Shown here piece after piece: positions 10,826-23,200 of a stretch of DNA of 64,000 bases. This stretch comes from Pohlia nutans (taxonomy: Eukaryota; Streptophyta; Bryopsida; Bryales; Mniaceae), in contig CM040099.1 in NCBI GenBank assembly GCA_022496805.1, positions 19,886,031-19,950,030 of the forward strand, given 5' to 3'. The number at the start of each line of letters is the position of its first letter. Positions within the stretch are counted from its first letter, which is position 1. Below the pieces are notes generated by a model, which worked only from the letters and a program-made list of their open reading frames with translations, did not search any database and was not told the origin of the DNA. A program made the translations under genes and the position numbers.

Positions 10826-13800
10826 TTAAGCCTTTCCTGTGATGAGCTTTTCTTGCTTGTCCAGCTTCTTCACCTTCATAAGTCCAATGAGAGCCTGAAG
10901 ACCAAATAGGGCACTGCCTGTGAACGCTGCAGTTGCTGGCATCTGTGCATCAGCACGAAGCAGTTAGCACCTTATTAATCATCTGGTATCTTTTCTCGTC
11001 ATTCCCAAACAGGGGGAAAAGAAAAGAAAGCATTAGTACGTGGCATGATATACTGGGTGAATATTGAATACGAAAGAACTAACCGTGACTGTGCTGAGAT
11101 GGAGCATAGTGCCGAGTTGTAAGCATGTCGCGGCAAGAATAGCCTACACAAATTGCAAACCAAAATGATTAGTATTGATGACGGCATCAGCGCAAACATC
11201 CAATGTGTTCAAAGATTTATTTTGAATCACCACATCATCCCGAATGCTCAACCTAGATACCAAGGTTTTCTCTATACCAAGAACATACTACAGGAAATCT
11301 AACTGCATTGACAATATTGCAGTGAGATGGTGGTCAACGTCATGAAATCAAGACGTGTCTCTTTCTAGTGAATTGATACGAAACACACATCAGTGATAAA
11401 TTTGTAAGGTAATCACAAAGCCTGTTGTAATCATTCACCTGACCAATAGTTTGCTGCATTGTAGCAACACGTGTAAATGCTCTTTCAGACTCCAAAACAC
11501 GCACTCTCAATTTCAAATCACCTTGCTCCTGCCATAGGAAAACAACAAATTTCACCATGTAACTGAAGAATTCACAAATTTCTTACTCAAACCAAAGAAT
11601 CGTATCTACGGGAAAATAATGCATAAACTAGTCGTCGAAACTGCTCCCAAAATCTAAAAAGCGTTGCTTACAAGACGTTGTATGATATTAGAGATCTTCT
11701 CAACACGGTCAGCTTGTCTGAAAACATTGTTGAATGCCTGTGATTGCCTGTTCCATCGATTTGTCAAATCCTTCACAGCCATAAGCAACGAAACCCCTCG
11801 ATTAGATTGGAAATTATGCACGCTAGGCACATACAGACCATGAAGTTCAGCCTATAGCCGCTTCTGAAGTACATCAATTCGATTTTTACGTTAGTGAAAT
11901 CGCTGAAAGAAATCTGCTGGTTGGCTTACCTTGACCACAACTTCCAAACCAGCCTCTCGAAATCTAAGAAGCTCCAATGCATATCTGCAGATGAAAGTCA
12001 CTTAAAATATCAAACTAGTACAGTATACAGTTTGAAATATATATATTTATATATTTATATATTTATATATTTATATATTTATATATTTATATATTTATAT
12101 ATTTATATATTTATATATTTATATATTTATATATTTATATATTTATATATTTATATATTTATATATTTATATATTTATATATTTATATATTTATATATTT
12201 ATATATTTATATATTTATATATTTATATATTTATATATTTATATATTTATATATTTATATATTTATATATTTATATATTTATATATTTATATATTTATAT
12301 ATTTATATATTTATATATTTATATATTTATATATTTATATATTTATATATTTATATATTTATATATTTATATATTTATATATTTATATATTTATATATTT
12401 ATATATTTATATATTTATATATTTATATATTTATATATTTATATATTTATATATTTATATATTTATATATTTATATATTTATATATTTATATATTTATAT
12501 ATTTATATATTTATATATTTATATATTTATATATTTATATATTTATATATTTATATATTTATATATTTATATATTTATATATTTATATTTATATTTATAT
12601 ATAGTGACGGAAATACATATAATTAGAAATGATTCTTTGTGCGGATTCTCAACCAAATAATTTTTTAATACTACAATAAAAACAGGAACTAGAGTAAAGG
12701 AGATGCAAACCCATGGATAACCGAAAATAACCACTAAAAGGCGGGAGATGTTACTTACGGTTTTGCAATTTCTGATATATCAAATCGAGGATCTAAACCT
12801 TTTCCAATTCCATCTAGCACTGTGATCCAGGAAAATAAAAAAGAGTCAGCACATAGAAAGGGGGTGAAAATACATGTTGATATCAATATCCAGACAGCAA
12901 GGACAAAATTTGACCTCCTGAGAATATTGATGTACCTGAGAATGCCCGCACGACAAAGGTGAAGGTAGCAGGAAATCTAAAAGGTTGATCTGCTCCAATA
13001 GATAATAGATCCTCTCCTGCGAGCACATAGTAACGTACAGAATTTGTAAAAACAGATTTATTTTTTCACCACCTGTTAACTGGAATGAATCCCAAGATGT
13101 ATGTTCTCCTAAATGATAGACTGGTTCTGCGCATCCAGCATGTACATTATGGAACAGACAAGTGCAAGCGTATAAAAATTTCTCAGAAGGTAAGCAAGAA
13201 TAACTCGCCACTTGCCCGAAAACTCAAATATCACACAAACTGCTGATCAAATTGTCCAGTATATAAACATTTAAGCTTACCAATTGCCGCCAGACGCAAC
13301 TTCTTCTTTTCAGCTTTCTCCTCCTTTGAAAGTTGTTTCTTGAAACCCATCTTCTTTGCTTCAGCTTCCATCCGTTCCTTTTCAGCTCGTTGTGCTGCCA
13401 ATCTCTCTTCAAAGCTGATCGCAAAAGAAAAATATTTAATACGATTCTTATTCATTCAAGTAAAATCACATTGTGACACTGCAAAAGGAAAAATACACAA
13501 AACTCATTAAAAAAAAACAATTGGAAAAGGGAAATCACGTTAAGCATTACCTGTTCAAGAAAAACTGTGCTGTTCGGCGAACAGCAGTCATATCGCTTGA
13601 TGGCACCAACACCCCCATCTGAACCATAGCTTGAAGGACCTACAAGTCATCAACATCTCTGCTGATCAGTCAAACGGCTCTTTGATTCTACTTTGAAAAT
13701 GAAAATATTTAATAATCTGCAGGTAACCCCTTGATAATCAAGATTTAAGTTACACTAATCAAAGAGAAGAGGCTCATCATATGCCATCTTGATTCCCTCC

Positions 13801-16800
13801 ACAAATGTAAAAATAAACCATCATCAAAACACCATTTAAAGCACGAAAGCGCTAAGAACACAATATAACCAAAACAATAAGCTTCTTTGATACGTAAAGA
13901 TTTCATAAATAGAACAGCAAGCTCAAAATGCAAGAACCCAGCAGATCACCCTGCTCAACAGAAAAACCAAGTATCCAACAACAGTTGTAAACAACAACAA
14001 AGAGGGAGAAATGAATCACCTTATCAGGATCTTTTTCATACACACCATAGAACACCTCAAGAAGCCCTTCCCTTACGTTCGGATTAATGCTGTAGCAATT
14101 ATACATTACAATGGATCAGATCCTCAAGTCATTTTCCCATATCAAACATCAGTTAAACATAAGCAGATTACAATGTGAAAATAAAAACAATTAGACTAGA
14201 GTGAACACATTCTTTCAAACCAAATGTAAAATTCGGAAAAGACAAACAAACAACGATGCATATACAATCAAACATGTTACCTGCCCATCATTCCGAAATC
14301 ATAGAAGATTAATCGTCCGCCATTGGCGTCATCCACTGCAATATTTCCTGGGTGCTGCAGAAGCAAAAAAGTTACTCAAACGTTTGGTAGGAGAATAAAA
14401 CACTTCACAATCAGTCAATAGTGATGTAGTGTCAAGCCTTCCTATCATTAAAACATCTTTGTAAGCTCAAGGCCTAACCCTCAATCCAATGCAGTTTGAC
14501 TAATCTCTGCAAATCATCTCATCTCTTCAAAAAATATAATAGCACTCTAAAGTTTCAATAGATCAGATTCTTTCACAAAATCCTATCATCTGTAAAATCC
14601 ACAGAATCCCCTAGGCTACTCAGCGGCAGGAAATCGGCCAAGGACAACAGGAATACATACGGGATCTGCATGAAAGAAGCCATGCCGCAAAATCTGCTCC
14701 AAATAGGACTCCACGGCATACCTAGCCAGCCTGCAGTACAACTTAATAATTTAGCTAGGAACTACCCTTTCCAAGGCCACAAATATCACATAAGCGAGTG
14801 AGGAGGGCATGTCATAAATTCCTACAAGGTTCCATAGACTCACAAGATGTTATAATTGACTGTACGTAACATTCTCATGAAGCCTACTGCCTACGCAATT
14901 TGTTCAATTTTCATTAATGTTTTTCAGGTGAAAGTCAAGATACCTTTTCCGATCAACTCCAAGCTCGTCCAAAGCAGCTATCCGATTGATTTTTATTCCC
15001 GGCACGTACTCCATAGTTAGAACCTGCTTCACAAAAGGCCTTGATAAGCGCAAACTAAGAACTAATAAAATTTGTAGTTAGAGCCCTATAGGACAGCTAT
15101 AGCATTGTTAAACATTCGATACAACTATTTGCTTTAACCAGAAACTTCTGATTGTAAAACCAAATTATAAGAATGGGTATGAAACAAACCTGAGCCGTGC
15201 TAAACTCCCGAATAATGCTAGGAACCTTGACATATGGCATATCCTTAAAATTATTTGCGAACCTTTCTGCATTGGTTGCCTCTTTGGTGTAGTCGATTTC
15301 CTACAATGTGACACAACGAAAGCCATGAGTTGTACCCAGTGCAACATCAAAAAACTCATGATGGTTAACGTGGATTACTATACGCGAGGTGTTTATTGAG
15401 AAACAGTTTTTGAGAAGATTCAGATTAACCTCAGTAATTTACTTTCAATCCAAAGAGACTTTGCATCCTTAGCATAATAAAAGTAGAGTTACAAACCTCA
15501 TAAAGCACATTTGCACACTCGTCATATATTGCAACCCAATCTCTTTTAGCTCCATCAGACTTAGGATCCACTTTCTGCAAATTCTCAGCTATGACCTGGA
15601 ACATAACCATAAAATAGGTCAGTCAAATAAAGCTCGTTAAAGAGAGATCTTCAAAATTCAGACAGCCAACATAACTGCCAATTAACTCCAGATTTACAAT
15701 GACTGAACATCAGAGCTAAAAGTAATAAGACCAAGCCTAAACAATTTTCAGTTCTAAGGAACCAGTTCTAACTACCATTTTCAAAAAGAATTAAGCTTAA
15801 AAATTTTACACTTTTCTGCAGTGCTCAACTTCAAGAAATTGTGTTCAGAGCTTCGTAGGCAATTGAAAGCTCCACCCAGATTTATTGAAGTGATGAACGA
15901 AGATGAAGAATGCAATAACGAAAGACTTAGATGTACTAACCCGCAGATTCTTAAGGTCGATATCAAAAAGAGCCTTCAGGCCTGGACGTTGTACTTTGAC
16001 AACGACTTCCTTGCCACGAAGCTTGGCCCTATGCACTTGACCTGAGTTCAAACACCCAATATTAGCTTCTGGTATCACTCTTACGAAAGAGATTCTAAAT
16101 ACAGCGTCGGAAGGTAGAAAAATGACGTACCAAGACTAGCAGCTGCTATTGGATCACGATCGAATCGATCAAATATCAGATCCACAGGCTTGCCTAACTC
16201 CTCTTCCACGATTTTTACAGCAGTCTTCGAATCAAAGGGAGGGACTTGATCCTACAATCACAATGACGCATTGTAAGTTGACCTAGAAAGAATATGATCC
16301 TCGTCATACACGTAACACACATACAATCTCAGAAAATTCTATAATCAGACGTGACCATGGGAAACAGACCTGCAGCTCAGCTAGTTCGTCGACATACTCC
16401 TTGGCGAGAATATCCACTCGTGTCGAAAATTGCTGGCCAATTTTGATAAAAGTCGGGCCCAGACGCAATAAACCCTCCTTTAACCATTTAGCGAGAGCCT
16501 TTCGTTTCACCTGTTTCTTCAATTCCGTCACTCCGCCTGATCATCACGAAACGAATCAAATAAAGAAATATCTACTGTAAACTCACTCCTAGACTTTACT
16601 CTTCTCAATTTTAATTCGACCTTATGGTTTTCTTTTTGCTTACCAAACTGGACCAATGTTGCACAAACGGTAACAGATTATTACAAAGAGGAGAGTATGG
16701 CAACCCAAAGACAGAAAAAGAAGGCAAATAAGATACAGTACCTTTGTACATAAACTTCTGATTGCTGAGCCACCACTTGAAGACAAACGTAATTACGAAA

Positions 16801-18618
16801 GCCCAGATTTCTAAAGAACGTTGTATCGTGGAATATGTCTTGAACTTGTTCCACCGTCCTCCAGGAGCAACAGAGACCTAATTTTTTAACATAAATGCAG
16901 CATGTTCATCACTTAATACTCAAAAAAATAATTCTTTGCCAATTGAAGATACCTACAAATTCCAGACAGTAAGTGCACAAGCAAGCCAGCTGTACAATTG
17001 CATTTCATAAAACTTAATCTACTTTGAATGGAATATGAAAGGATCGAGGAAATCTGCATACTCTAAGACATAGTCACACTCTACAATATCCCAAGAAGTT
17101 CAAAAATGAGCAGCATAGAATTCAAAGAAAACCGAAAATCCCAAAGGAGACTCAGCGACTAGAAAAAGAACAACGCACTAGTGAAACCTTATGCTCAAAT
17201 AGAAGATTACAGAATTTATCCACAGAGAGAAAGAAAAAAAAGATGCACGTCTGAAGATAATACTGGCAAGCTGCTCGGCCGCAATTCTCCCTTTCATCGT
17301 CACATTAGCTGAAGCATAATCCAAAATCTCTACACAACTAAAAGATATCCTCCCATAGGCACAAATTTTATTCTTAACCACCGAGTCTCAATATTAATTC
17401 ACGACTATTTCGCCCGCCGTTCACTCACAGAGAATAATTAACAGAGTCGGGCAAGTGATATGCCCTAATCTCTACACGATCGACAATTCTTCAATGTACC
17501 ATCCCAAACCGTTAAGATTGTCAAGTTCTAAGTACTTAGAACGGAAAAAGAACAGACCGAAATGCCGAGAACTGTCCACTCTTCCCGTCCTGCGCTAGTA
17601 GAGAAAATTAAGTCTCCATTACGGAAAAACGAAATCCTCTCATTCTGTACTTTCTAATTCAGCAACATTGAAAATTTCTTAAACGTTTCTCAATATTTAC
17701 GTATGTACTTTAAAACGCATAATTGAAAAAAACGCAGTTTAGGACAATAAAAACGCGAGACCGAAATGCCGAGAACTGCACAATCTCCCTGCCCTGTGCT
17801 GGTAACGAAAATTAAGTCTCAGCCTTCATTACTTTCTTCTCATTCTGTACTGCCTAATTCAGCAACATTCTGAACGTTTCTTAAAAGTTTTTCAATCTTT
17901 ACATGTGTACATTAAAACGCAGAATTGAAAAAAACCGAGAACTGTCCAATCTCCCTATCCTGCGCTAGTAGAGAAAATTAAGTCTCAGTCTTCATTACGG
18001 AAAAAAGAAATCTTCTCGTTCTGTATTTTCTAACAATTTGAACGTTTCTTAAACGTTTTTCACTCTTTACATGTGTACTTTAAAACGCAGAATTGAAAAA
18101 ACACAGTAAAAACGCAAGAACAGGAATATTTCGTTTTCCAGCAACAAAGACATTAATCGAGAAACTAAACACCATGCCTTGACGTTTTGTTTGTTAACTT
18201 TCTTGAACCACGGATCCTCTGCCTCGATAGATTCCACCTTGGAGAGAACCTCCACATCTTTGACGGCATCGACAGCGGCGCGTGCGGCGCCATTGGTAGG
18301 CAAGGAGCCATTCGTAGCAGTAGCGGCTCCATTGGTCGTAGTAGCGGCTCCATTGCTGTAATAGCCACGGCCATTTCCATTCAATTCCCTAGCCGCGCCG
18401 TTGGCCGCGCCGTTGGAGGACGTGGCGAACTCGGGCTCCAAATCGAGCGGGGCACGACACCGGACGCCAATGCAGCGTCGTCTCGCATACTTAATTCGCG
18501 TCACCGTGGAGTTGTTCCGGTTGTGGCAAATTAGGGCGCCCAGGCTGTGGCCATCGCGGGACAGCCCTAAGCCTGCCACAGTCCCGTTGGCCGCGCAGGC
18601 TGCGACGCAGGCCGCCAT
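10826..18618 (-). CDS. ABC1K8: ABC1-family atypical kinase, chloroplast (ABC1K8/OSA1 type)
   Basis: Twenty exons rebuilt in phase, about 749 aa. On the minus strand: 18618-~18184, 16877-16742, 16536-16370, 16251-16131, 16041-15941, 15595-15497, 15300-15190, 15023-14944, 14730-14661, 14354-14281, 14089-14020, 13639-13551, 13414-13281, 13016-12936, 12819-12759, 11984-11930, 11770-11672, 11528-11439, 11143-11084, 10942-10826 (TAA). All introns are GT-AG; the exon 1 donor is ambiguous (18184 or 18199). ABC1/UbiB kinase marks are present: KIGQ ([11 protein letters not shown], ~220), Ala-rich loop [18 protein letters not shown] lysine (~302), ExD (EIDYTKEA), HADPHPGN (437-444) and YDFG (~459). A charged helix follows ([14 protein letters not shown]) and a C-terminal hydrophobic pair. 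The Ala/Arg-rich N-terminus fits a plastid transit peptide. Start: the GTG-led upstream frame lacks an ATG, so I chose ATG at 18618. In Arabidopsis this subfamily acts at plastid envelope and lipids under oxidative stress. The frame looks fully intact. Confidence 0.93.
12020..12602. repeat. microsatellite (ATATTTAT)n, about 70 copies
   Basis: A near-perfect run of the 8-bp unit ATATTTAT over about 570 bp in the ABC1K8 intron between exons 15 and 16 (12758 to 11985). It ends in a few shorter ATATTT units. The 236-codon Tyr/Ile/Phe/Leu frame across it is only a product of the repeat. Confidence 0.97.
17541..18110. repeat. tandem triplication in ABC1K8 intron 1, about 175-215-bp units
   Basis: Three diverged units at about 17541-17757, 17758-17935 and 17936-18110. 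Each has CCGAGAACTG, AAAATTAAGTCTC, TTCTGTA..TCTAA, GAACGTTTCTTAAA and TTTAAAACGCA-AATTGAAAAA in that order. They lie just downstream of exon 1, where intronic enhancers often sit, but no function is shown. Confidence 0.8.
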
Positions 18619-18859
18619 GGCTCCGTTGAGTCTGTTGTCTGTGCGGTGAATGCTTGGCCTCCGTTGAGGCTGTGCGATGGCGAGGCCAAACTCAAGGTCC
18701 ACAGACAGCGGGAGACTAGAGCCTCAGTAATACAGTGAAGGTTTGTCTCTGCACGCCCATTCGTCTGTTCCTCATCTGGTTCCAGATACGGGCCTTTCTC
18801 AGCCTCAGGATAGATGAGATGGTAGCCAGATTTTTTGGCGCCCTTTAAGGTCCTTTCAC

Positions 18860-19740
18860 ACCTTTAATTCTCATTCTGGCAAATTAATCTTTCAAGGACA
18901 TTTAATGCAAACTAACCTTACAAGGGCATTTAATTTTCATTTTGGCAAATTAACCCTTTAGCGCGCCGGCGTCCAGAATTTGGACGCCAGATGAATTTCA
19001 GCAGCTCGATTTCTGTAGGTACCGGATGTTTTTCATCCATTTTTTTTTTTTTTTCATTCTTGTGCTAGTTGAATACCATTTGTACGGTATGGATCTTCCA
19101 AATAAGATAATGTGAATTTTTGAAAAATTACAAAAGTGATTAATGTCAAGTTTCAATCTTAGTTCAAAAAGAAAGACCTTAAATATGATTTTCCATAGTA
19201 AGTAGAATCGAATAATGGAAACCATACCATCTCGTAGTGCATGTCGTTCTAATTTCATTACATATTTTTAAATTTTTTTGTGTTAATTTTGGATTTTTAA
19301 TTGAATTTCAAGAGAAAACCTTGCAAAATTACTTTAAAAATATTAATAATAAATATGATGAATCCAACCGTACAGATGTTATCTACACATTGACATTCAC
19401 AACTTTGTTTTGTACATCAACTCCATTTTCGTTTTTCATCAACCATTTTATAACAAATCTTTGAAAACAGTGTTGAATCGGGACATTAAAGGGTTAATCT
19501 TTCAAGGACTTTTGATTTTCATTCTGGCAAATTAACCTTTCAAGAATCTTTGATTTTCATTTTGGCAAATTAACCTCTTTAGGATATTTAATTTTCATTC
19601 TGGCAAATTAGTCTTTCAAGAACATTTAATTTTCATTTTGGTAAATTAACCTTTCAAGGACATTTAATTTACATTTTGGCAAATTAACCTTTCAAGAACA
19701 TTTCATTTTCATTTTAGCAAATTAACCTTTCAAGGAAAAA
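18860..19740. repeat. minisatellite, about 40-bp unit, split by an insertion
   Basis: Units of the type ATTTAATTTTCATTTTGG + CAAATTAACCTTTCAAGGAC occur at 18860-18960 and 19490-19740, about eight in total. The TTAA-flanked element at 18950-19497 interrupts the array. Confidence 0.85.
18950..19497. mobile_element. TTAA-flanked (piggyBac-like) element, family M
   Basis: TTAA + CCCTTTAGCGCGCCGG on the left; GGGACATTAAAGGG + TTAA on the right. It lies within a minisatellite whose unit contains TTAA, so the empty site is still visible in neighbouring units. The right half matches 38540-38840. No transposase frame. Confidence 0.75.
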
Positions 19741-19864
19741 ATTTAGAAAGAAAGGAACATTTTTGTCTTTTAATCTCACTAATTTATATTTAAAAAATTA
19801 GGTACTTCTTATATTTGTGCACACACCAGTGTAACTAACTTAACAAACTACTTCTTGAAAGGTA

Positions 19865-20015
19865 GTCGTAACATTCAGTAGCCTTCATGTCCAAACAACT
19901 CTGCTCATCATCTTGAGCCTCCAACTACCCACTTAGCTATCGATGAAGTACTATTGGATGTGGAATATCCTACACCATCTACTATAGAGCCAAGGTAGAG
20001 ATAGTGCATGCTACT
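19865..20015 (+). repeat. copy of the MDR-gene 3' flank
   Basis: Matches 45165-45335 just downstream of the MDR reductase stop codon (ACATTCAGCAGCCTTCATGTCC, CTTGAGCCTC, CCACTTAGCTAT-GATGAAGTA, TGGATGTGGAATAT). The copies share no coding sequence. A family G MITE begins immediately after this copy. Confidence 0.75.
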
Positions 20016-20021
20016 AAATGT

Positions 20022-20337
20022 TAAGGTAACTATATCTAAAAGTGACCTTTACCTTGAATCGTTCATGGCTCAATCTTTCATAGTAAGTAGATTATGGCAT
20101 CCTACTATTGATGAGAATGTGCACAATTTGAACATCAAATTTTAGAATCACTTTATAGTCAACCTATAGTCAAGACTTTGAAAATAACTTATTCATACAG
20201 TGTCCAAATAATGCATACTAAAGTGCGTTGGAATCCTCTTGAACTTGCTATTAAGACTTACCAAAAATATTTTATATTTTATGTGTGTGTAAATAGGCTC
20301 AATTAGTAAGGTGGACCCTTTTAGGTATAGTTACCTA
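20022..20337. mobile_element. MITE family G, copy 1
   Basis: About 316 bp with ends TAAGGTAACTATATCTAAAAG and TTTTAGGTATAGTTACCT (inverted). It matches 36616-36934. The TA edges suggest a TA target. Confidence 0.8.
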
Positions 20338-20452
20338 ATGGTGATTCTGACTTATTAGTGAATTATTCGTTAATTGTTAGTGACTCAGTTGTGCATTAGT
20401 TTGAGGTCGGAGGTTTTCTTGTGATTTGTACACAACATGAGGGATTGGAAGC

Positions 20453-20760
20453 AAGGTCGAGGCATCTAAAACCGACCATGTACACAAAACCAATCACCCT
20501 GAATTCTTGCCTAATTTCTAAATTTTTAAAGGGAAGATGTGCCTCATTTGTACATTAGAGCATGTGATCGGTTTTTGATAAACCTACAACTTTCACTTTG
20601 AAAATTTGTACTTATTCAAATAATTATTAAAAAAATTTAATTTAATTAAAAAAATTCTTAATTTCTTATTGCTAAAAAAGTAAAATACTTAAAATATCGA
20701 TTAATCTATCCCATGTGTAGTGCATGTCTTAACTGAACAGTTTTAGGTGCCTTGACGTTA
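20453..20760. mobile_element. MITE family F, copy 2
   Basis: Ends AAGGTCGAGGCATCTAAAAC and GTTTTAGGTGCCTTGACGTTA (inverted), with an AT-rich core. It lies about 170 bp upstream of the LIL gene start codon, so it may sit in or near its promoter. Confidence 0.8.
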
Positions 20761-20929
20761 GAGAGTGTGCAATCAGAGAGGGACGTCTGGACGGTCTACA
20801 TGACGAATGTCGAACAGGATGTACGAATGAATGGATGAAATACATCCATCCATATTCTTCACAGGCATGCGGCCAACAAGGCAAGCCAACAGCACCAGAA
20901 ACTTTGCGCACTACCCTCTCGCCATAGCC

Positions 20930-22642
20930 ATGGCGTTGCTGCTATCATCCGTCTCCGGGGCTTCTTCACACCTCAGCCGTGCTACACTCGGTAATCCTTG
21001 TCATTTCTATCTTTTCCTCATTGAAATCCGTGAAAAAACGAGCCCGCTATGACGTGAATCGAGCCAGAGAGGAGAATTTTGTCTTCTGAATTCAAGAGCG
21101 GGCATTAGGCACTCTTCTTATTTGACATTTCTAATTCGTTGTGATTCTTTTTCGTGTTTCAAAATTTTCTTGACGCGCTCGCTATCGCTGTGGTTGTTTA
21201 GGACCTGTTGCACAGAGAAATGTGAATTCCAATGAAAGCGCAGTTGCGTCAACTAGCGGAAGACTTTCATATCAGGGAGCAGCCTGCCTGGCGTCTAGTG
21301 CTTCCTGCCAAATGTTTGGTCGCAGTGAATTAGGTGATTATATCTTCCTCCAAGGGTTTTGCATTTGATGTAGCAGCTCGGCAACTCTTGTTGATGTATC
21401 TACAGAATTCGCATTGCATAATTGGATTGTAGAGGACACGAAGGTAGCGTTTTAGCTCAATCCCTAATTGCGACAGTGGACAAATTGGCTTTGCACTGGT
21501 TTTTCCGCTGGCATTGTATTTGTTAAATTTAGATATTCCAATGTTGAGAAATCAAAACGCTCATATATGTCTAAATTTTTTCTTTATTATAAAACTTATA
21601 CTCTACATAGACTCTTTTAAAGAGCACATTAAACAACAAAAAAATTCTTACTAATTATAACATGATGATAGCCGTACAGTTTTAGCCAATCATACTGAAA
21701 CTTATGCAGTAAATATTAAAATATCTATTTTCTTTTTTTGGTGAAAGTTCAAAATTACATGATTCTAGATTGATTTGATAGAAATTTATGAAGTTTGATT
21801 GTATGGATTATTTCTAATTATCTTCTTTTAGACAATCATATATTACAGCACCTCTAAGTTTGTCCAAAAACTGTAAGGCATTTAGGTTAAGCATTCGTTG
21901 ATCATTTGAAGGTTGGCTCATGTGGCAGCATCATGGAAATCATCTTCATTAGCTTCGCGAAAACAAGCACGAAGGGCGCATTCTGTGAGAATTCGGTGCG
22001 ATCAAACTACGGAGGGTGGAAATAGAAGGAGTTTGGACACCTGGATTGGACGCCTTGCCATGCTAGGGTTCGTTGCTGTCATTGGTGTCGAGGTTTCTAC
22101 TGGGAAGGGAGTGCTTGCGGTGCGGTTTTCAAACCAATTCTAATTCATGCATATGATATTCTTCCTCCTAATCTTAACTACAGATATCATTGAATCAGTG
22201 TTACCAGAAAAGTATCTTTCTGTTTAATTCCATTTTTGGTACTTTTGGTCTTGAAGTATAGAATAATAGTTTGAAAATGATGTATTGCAATCAGAGAACT
22301 GAGGTAAAATGAGAAACTGCCACCATTGCAAAGTTCAGTGATGCAGATGGCCATATTGGGCGTTTTAGGCGCTTAGGGGTTAAGCTGTAAGCACACATAA
22401 AAACGTTGAAATCAATTCAATTGAACTAGAAATTGAACTAGTGGAATAAAACAGTATTATTCCTTTTTCCCGGTTACAACCTGTGAATGCCTGTGAAGAT
22501 AAGCTGAACTATCATGATTGTTCTGATTTGGATGCAGAGTGCTGGACTTCCACTTCCAGCTCCCACTCCTGTGTTGGTCCTCATAGCGCTGGCGGGGGCG
22601 GTGACGGCATTTGGAGTATTCCGATCAACGGATAGGGATTGA
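20930..22642 (+). CDS. LHC-like (LIL / stress-enhanced type) thylakoid protein
   Basis: Four exons in phase: 20930-20990, 21202-21333, 21953-22119, 22538-22642 (TGA), giving 154 aa. The N-terminal ~64 residues are Ser/Ala-rich with few acids, as in plastid transit peptides. A chlorophyll a/b-binding motif follows (DTWIGRLAMLGFVAVIGVE, 93-111), with R98 and the GRLAM core, then a second hydrophobic segment (PVLVLIALAGAVTAFGVF, 131-148). Two predicted helices and the GRLAM..G.E.STGKG signature place it with stress-enhanced / LIL proteins. These sit in thylakoid membranes and are linked to photoprotection and pigment handling. Asp replaces the usual Glu five residues before the Arg. The exon 3 start was chosen at the acceptor TTCATTAG|C because it alone keeps phase. 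An in-frame ATG further upstream (about 20870) would lengthen the transit peptide. SEP1, SEP2 and OHP-like assignments cannot be separated here. Confidence 0.85.
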
Positions 22643-23200
22643 TCAGTCTTTTAGAATTAATCTGCATCAGTGTTCGTAGTTTTTCACGGTCAGTTTTTTG
22701 ACACGAGTAAAAATACTGGGAGTTCGTTTCTTCCAAATGCTGTACTCAATGCCGTTGCTTCTTTGTTCTTGAATGTCTTGGGTGATGCTCTTGTTGCACA
22801 TCCGCAGATGATGAATTTATGAATCGAAAGATCAACCAGGTGGATATTGTAGCATCGACCATTGTGTGCCCCAAGAGCCTTGAACATCTCAAGGGATTGG
22901 AAGGTACGGAATATTGACGGACAACCATTTGACTTTCAAACATATGACACAAACAATTGATTTATCAAATCGTGATAGATGTACTGTACATGAATGTGTG
23001 TGAACTGCATAATTATTCAATTGTGAATCATGATGTAATAAAAATCCGCAGCCTGAAACGATCAAAAGTCTTTTCTAAGTTTGTTTCTTTAGAGAAAACT
23101 ATGAATTCAATGAATACTCTTGGAGCCACCCTAAATAAACCCTGAGTGAAACTAACACTATATTTGTTAATTTGGGACAAATGAATGGTATTGATGACTG
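22643..23200. other. 3' flank of LIL gene
   Basis: No exon-like frame. It presumably holds the 3' UTR of the LIL gene. The tandem array begins at its right edge. Confidence 0.45.

Noticed and set aside
11894..12604. 236-codon + strand frame rich in Tyr/Ile/Phe/Leu
   Set aside because: It is the translation of the (ATATTTAT)n microsatellite inside an ABC1K8 intron on the other strand.
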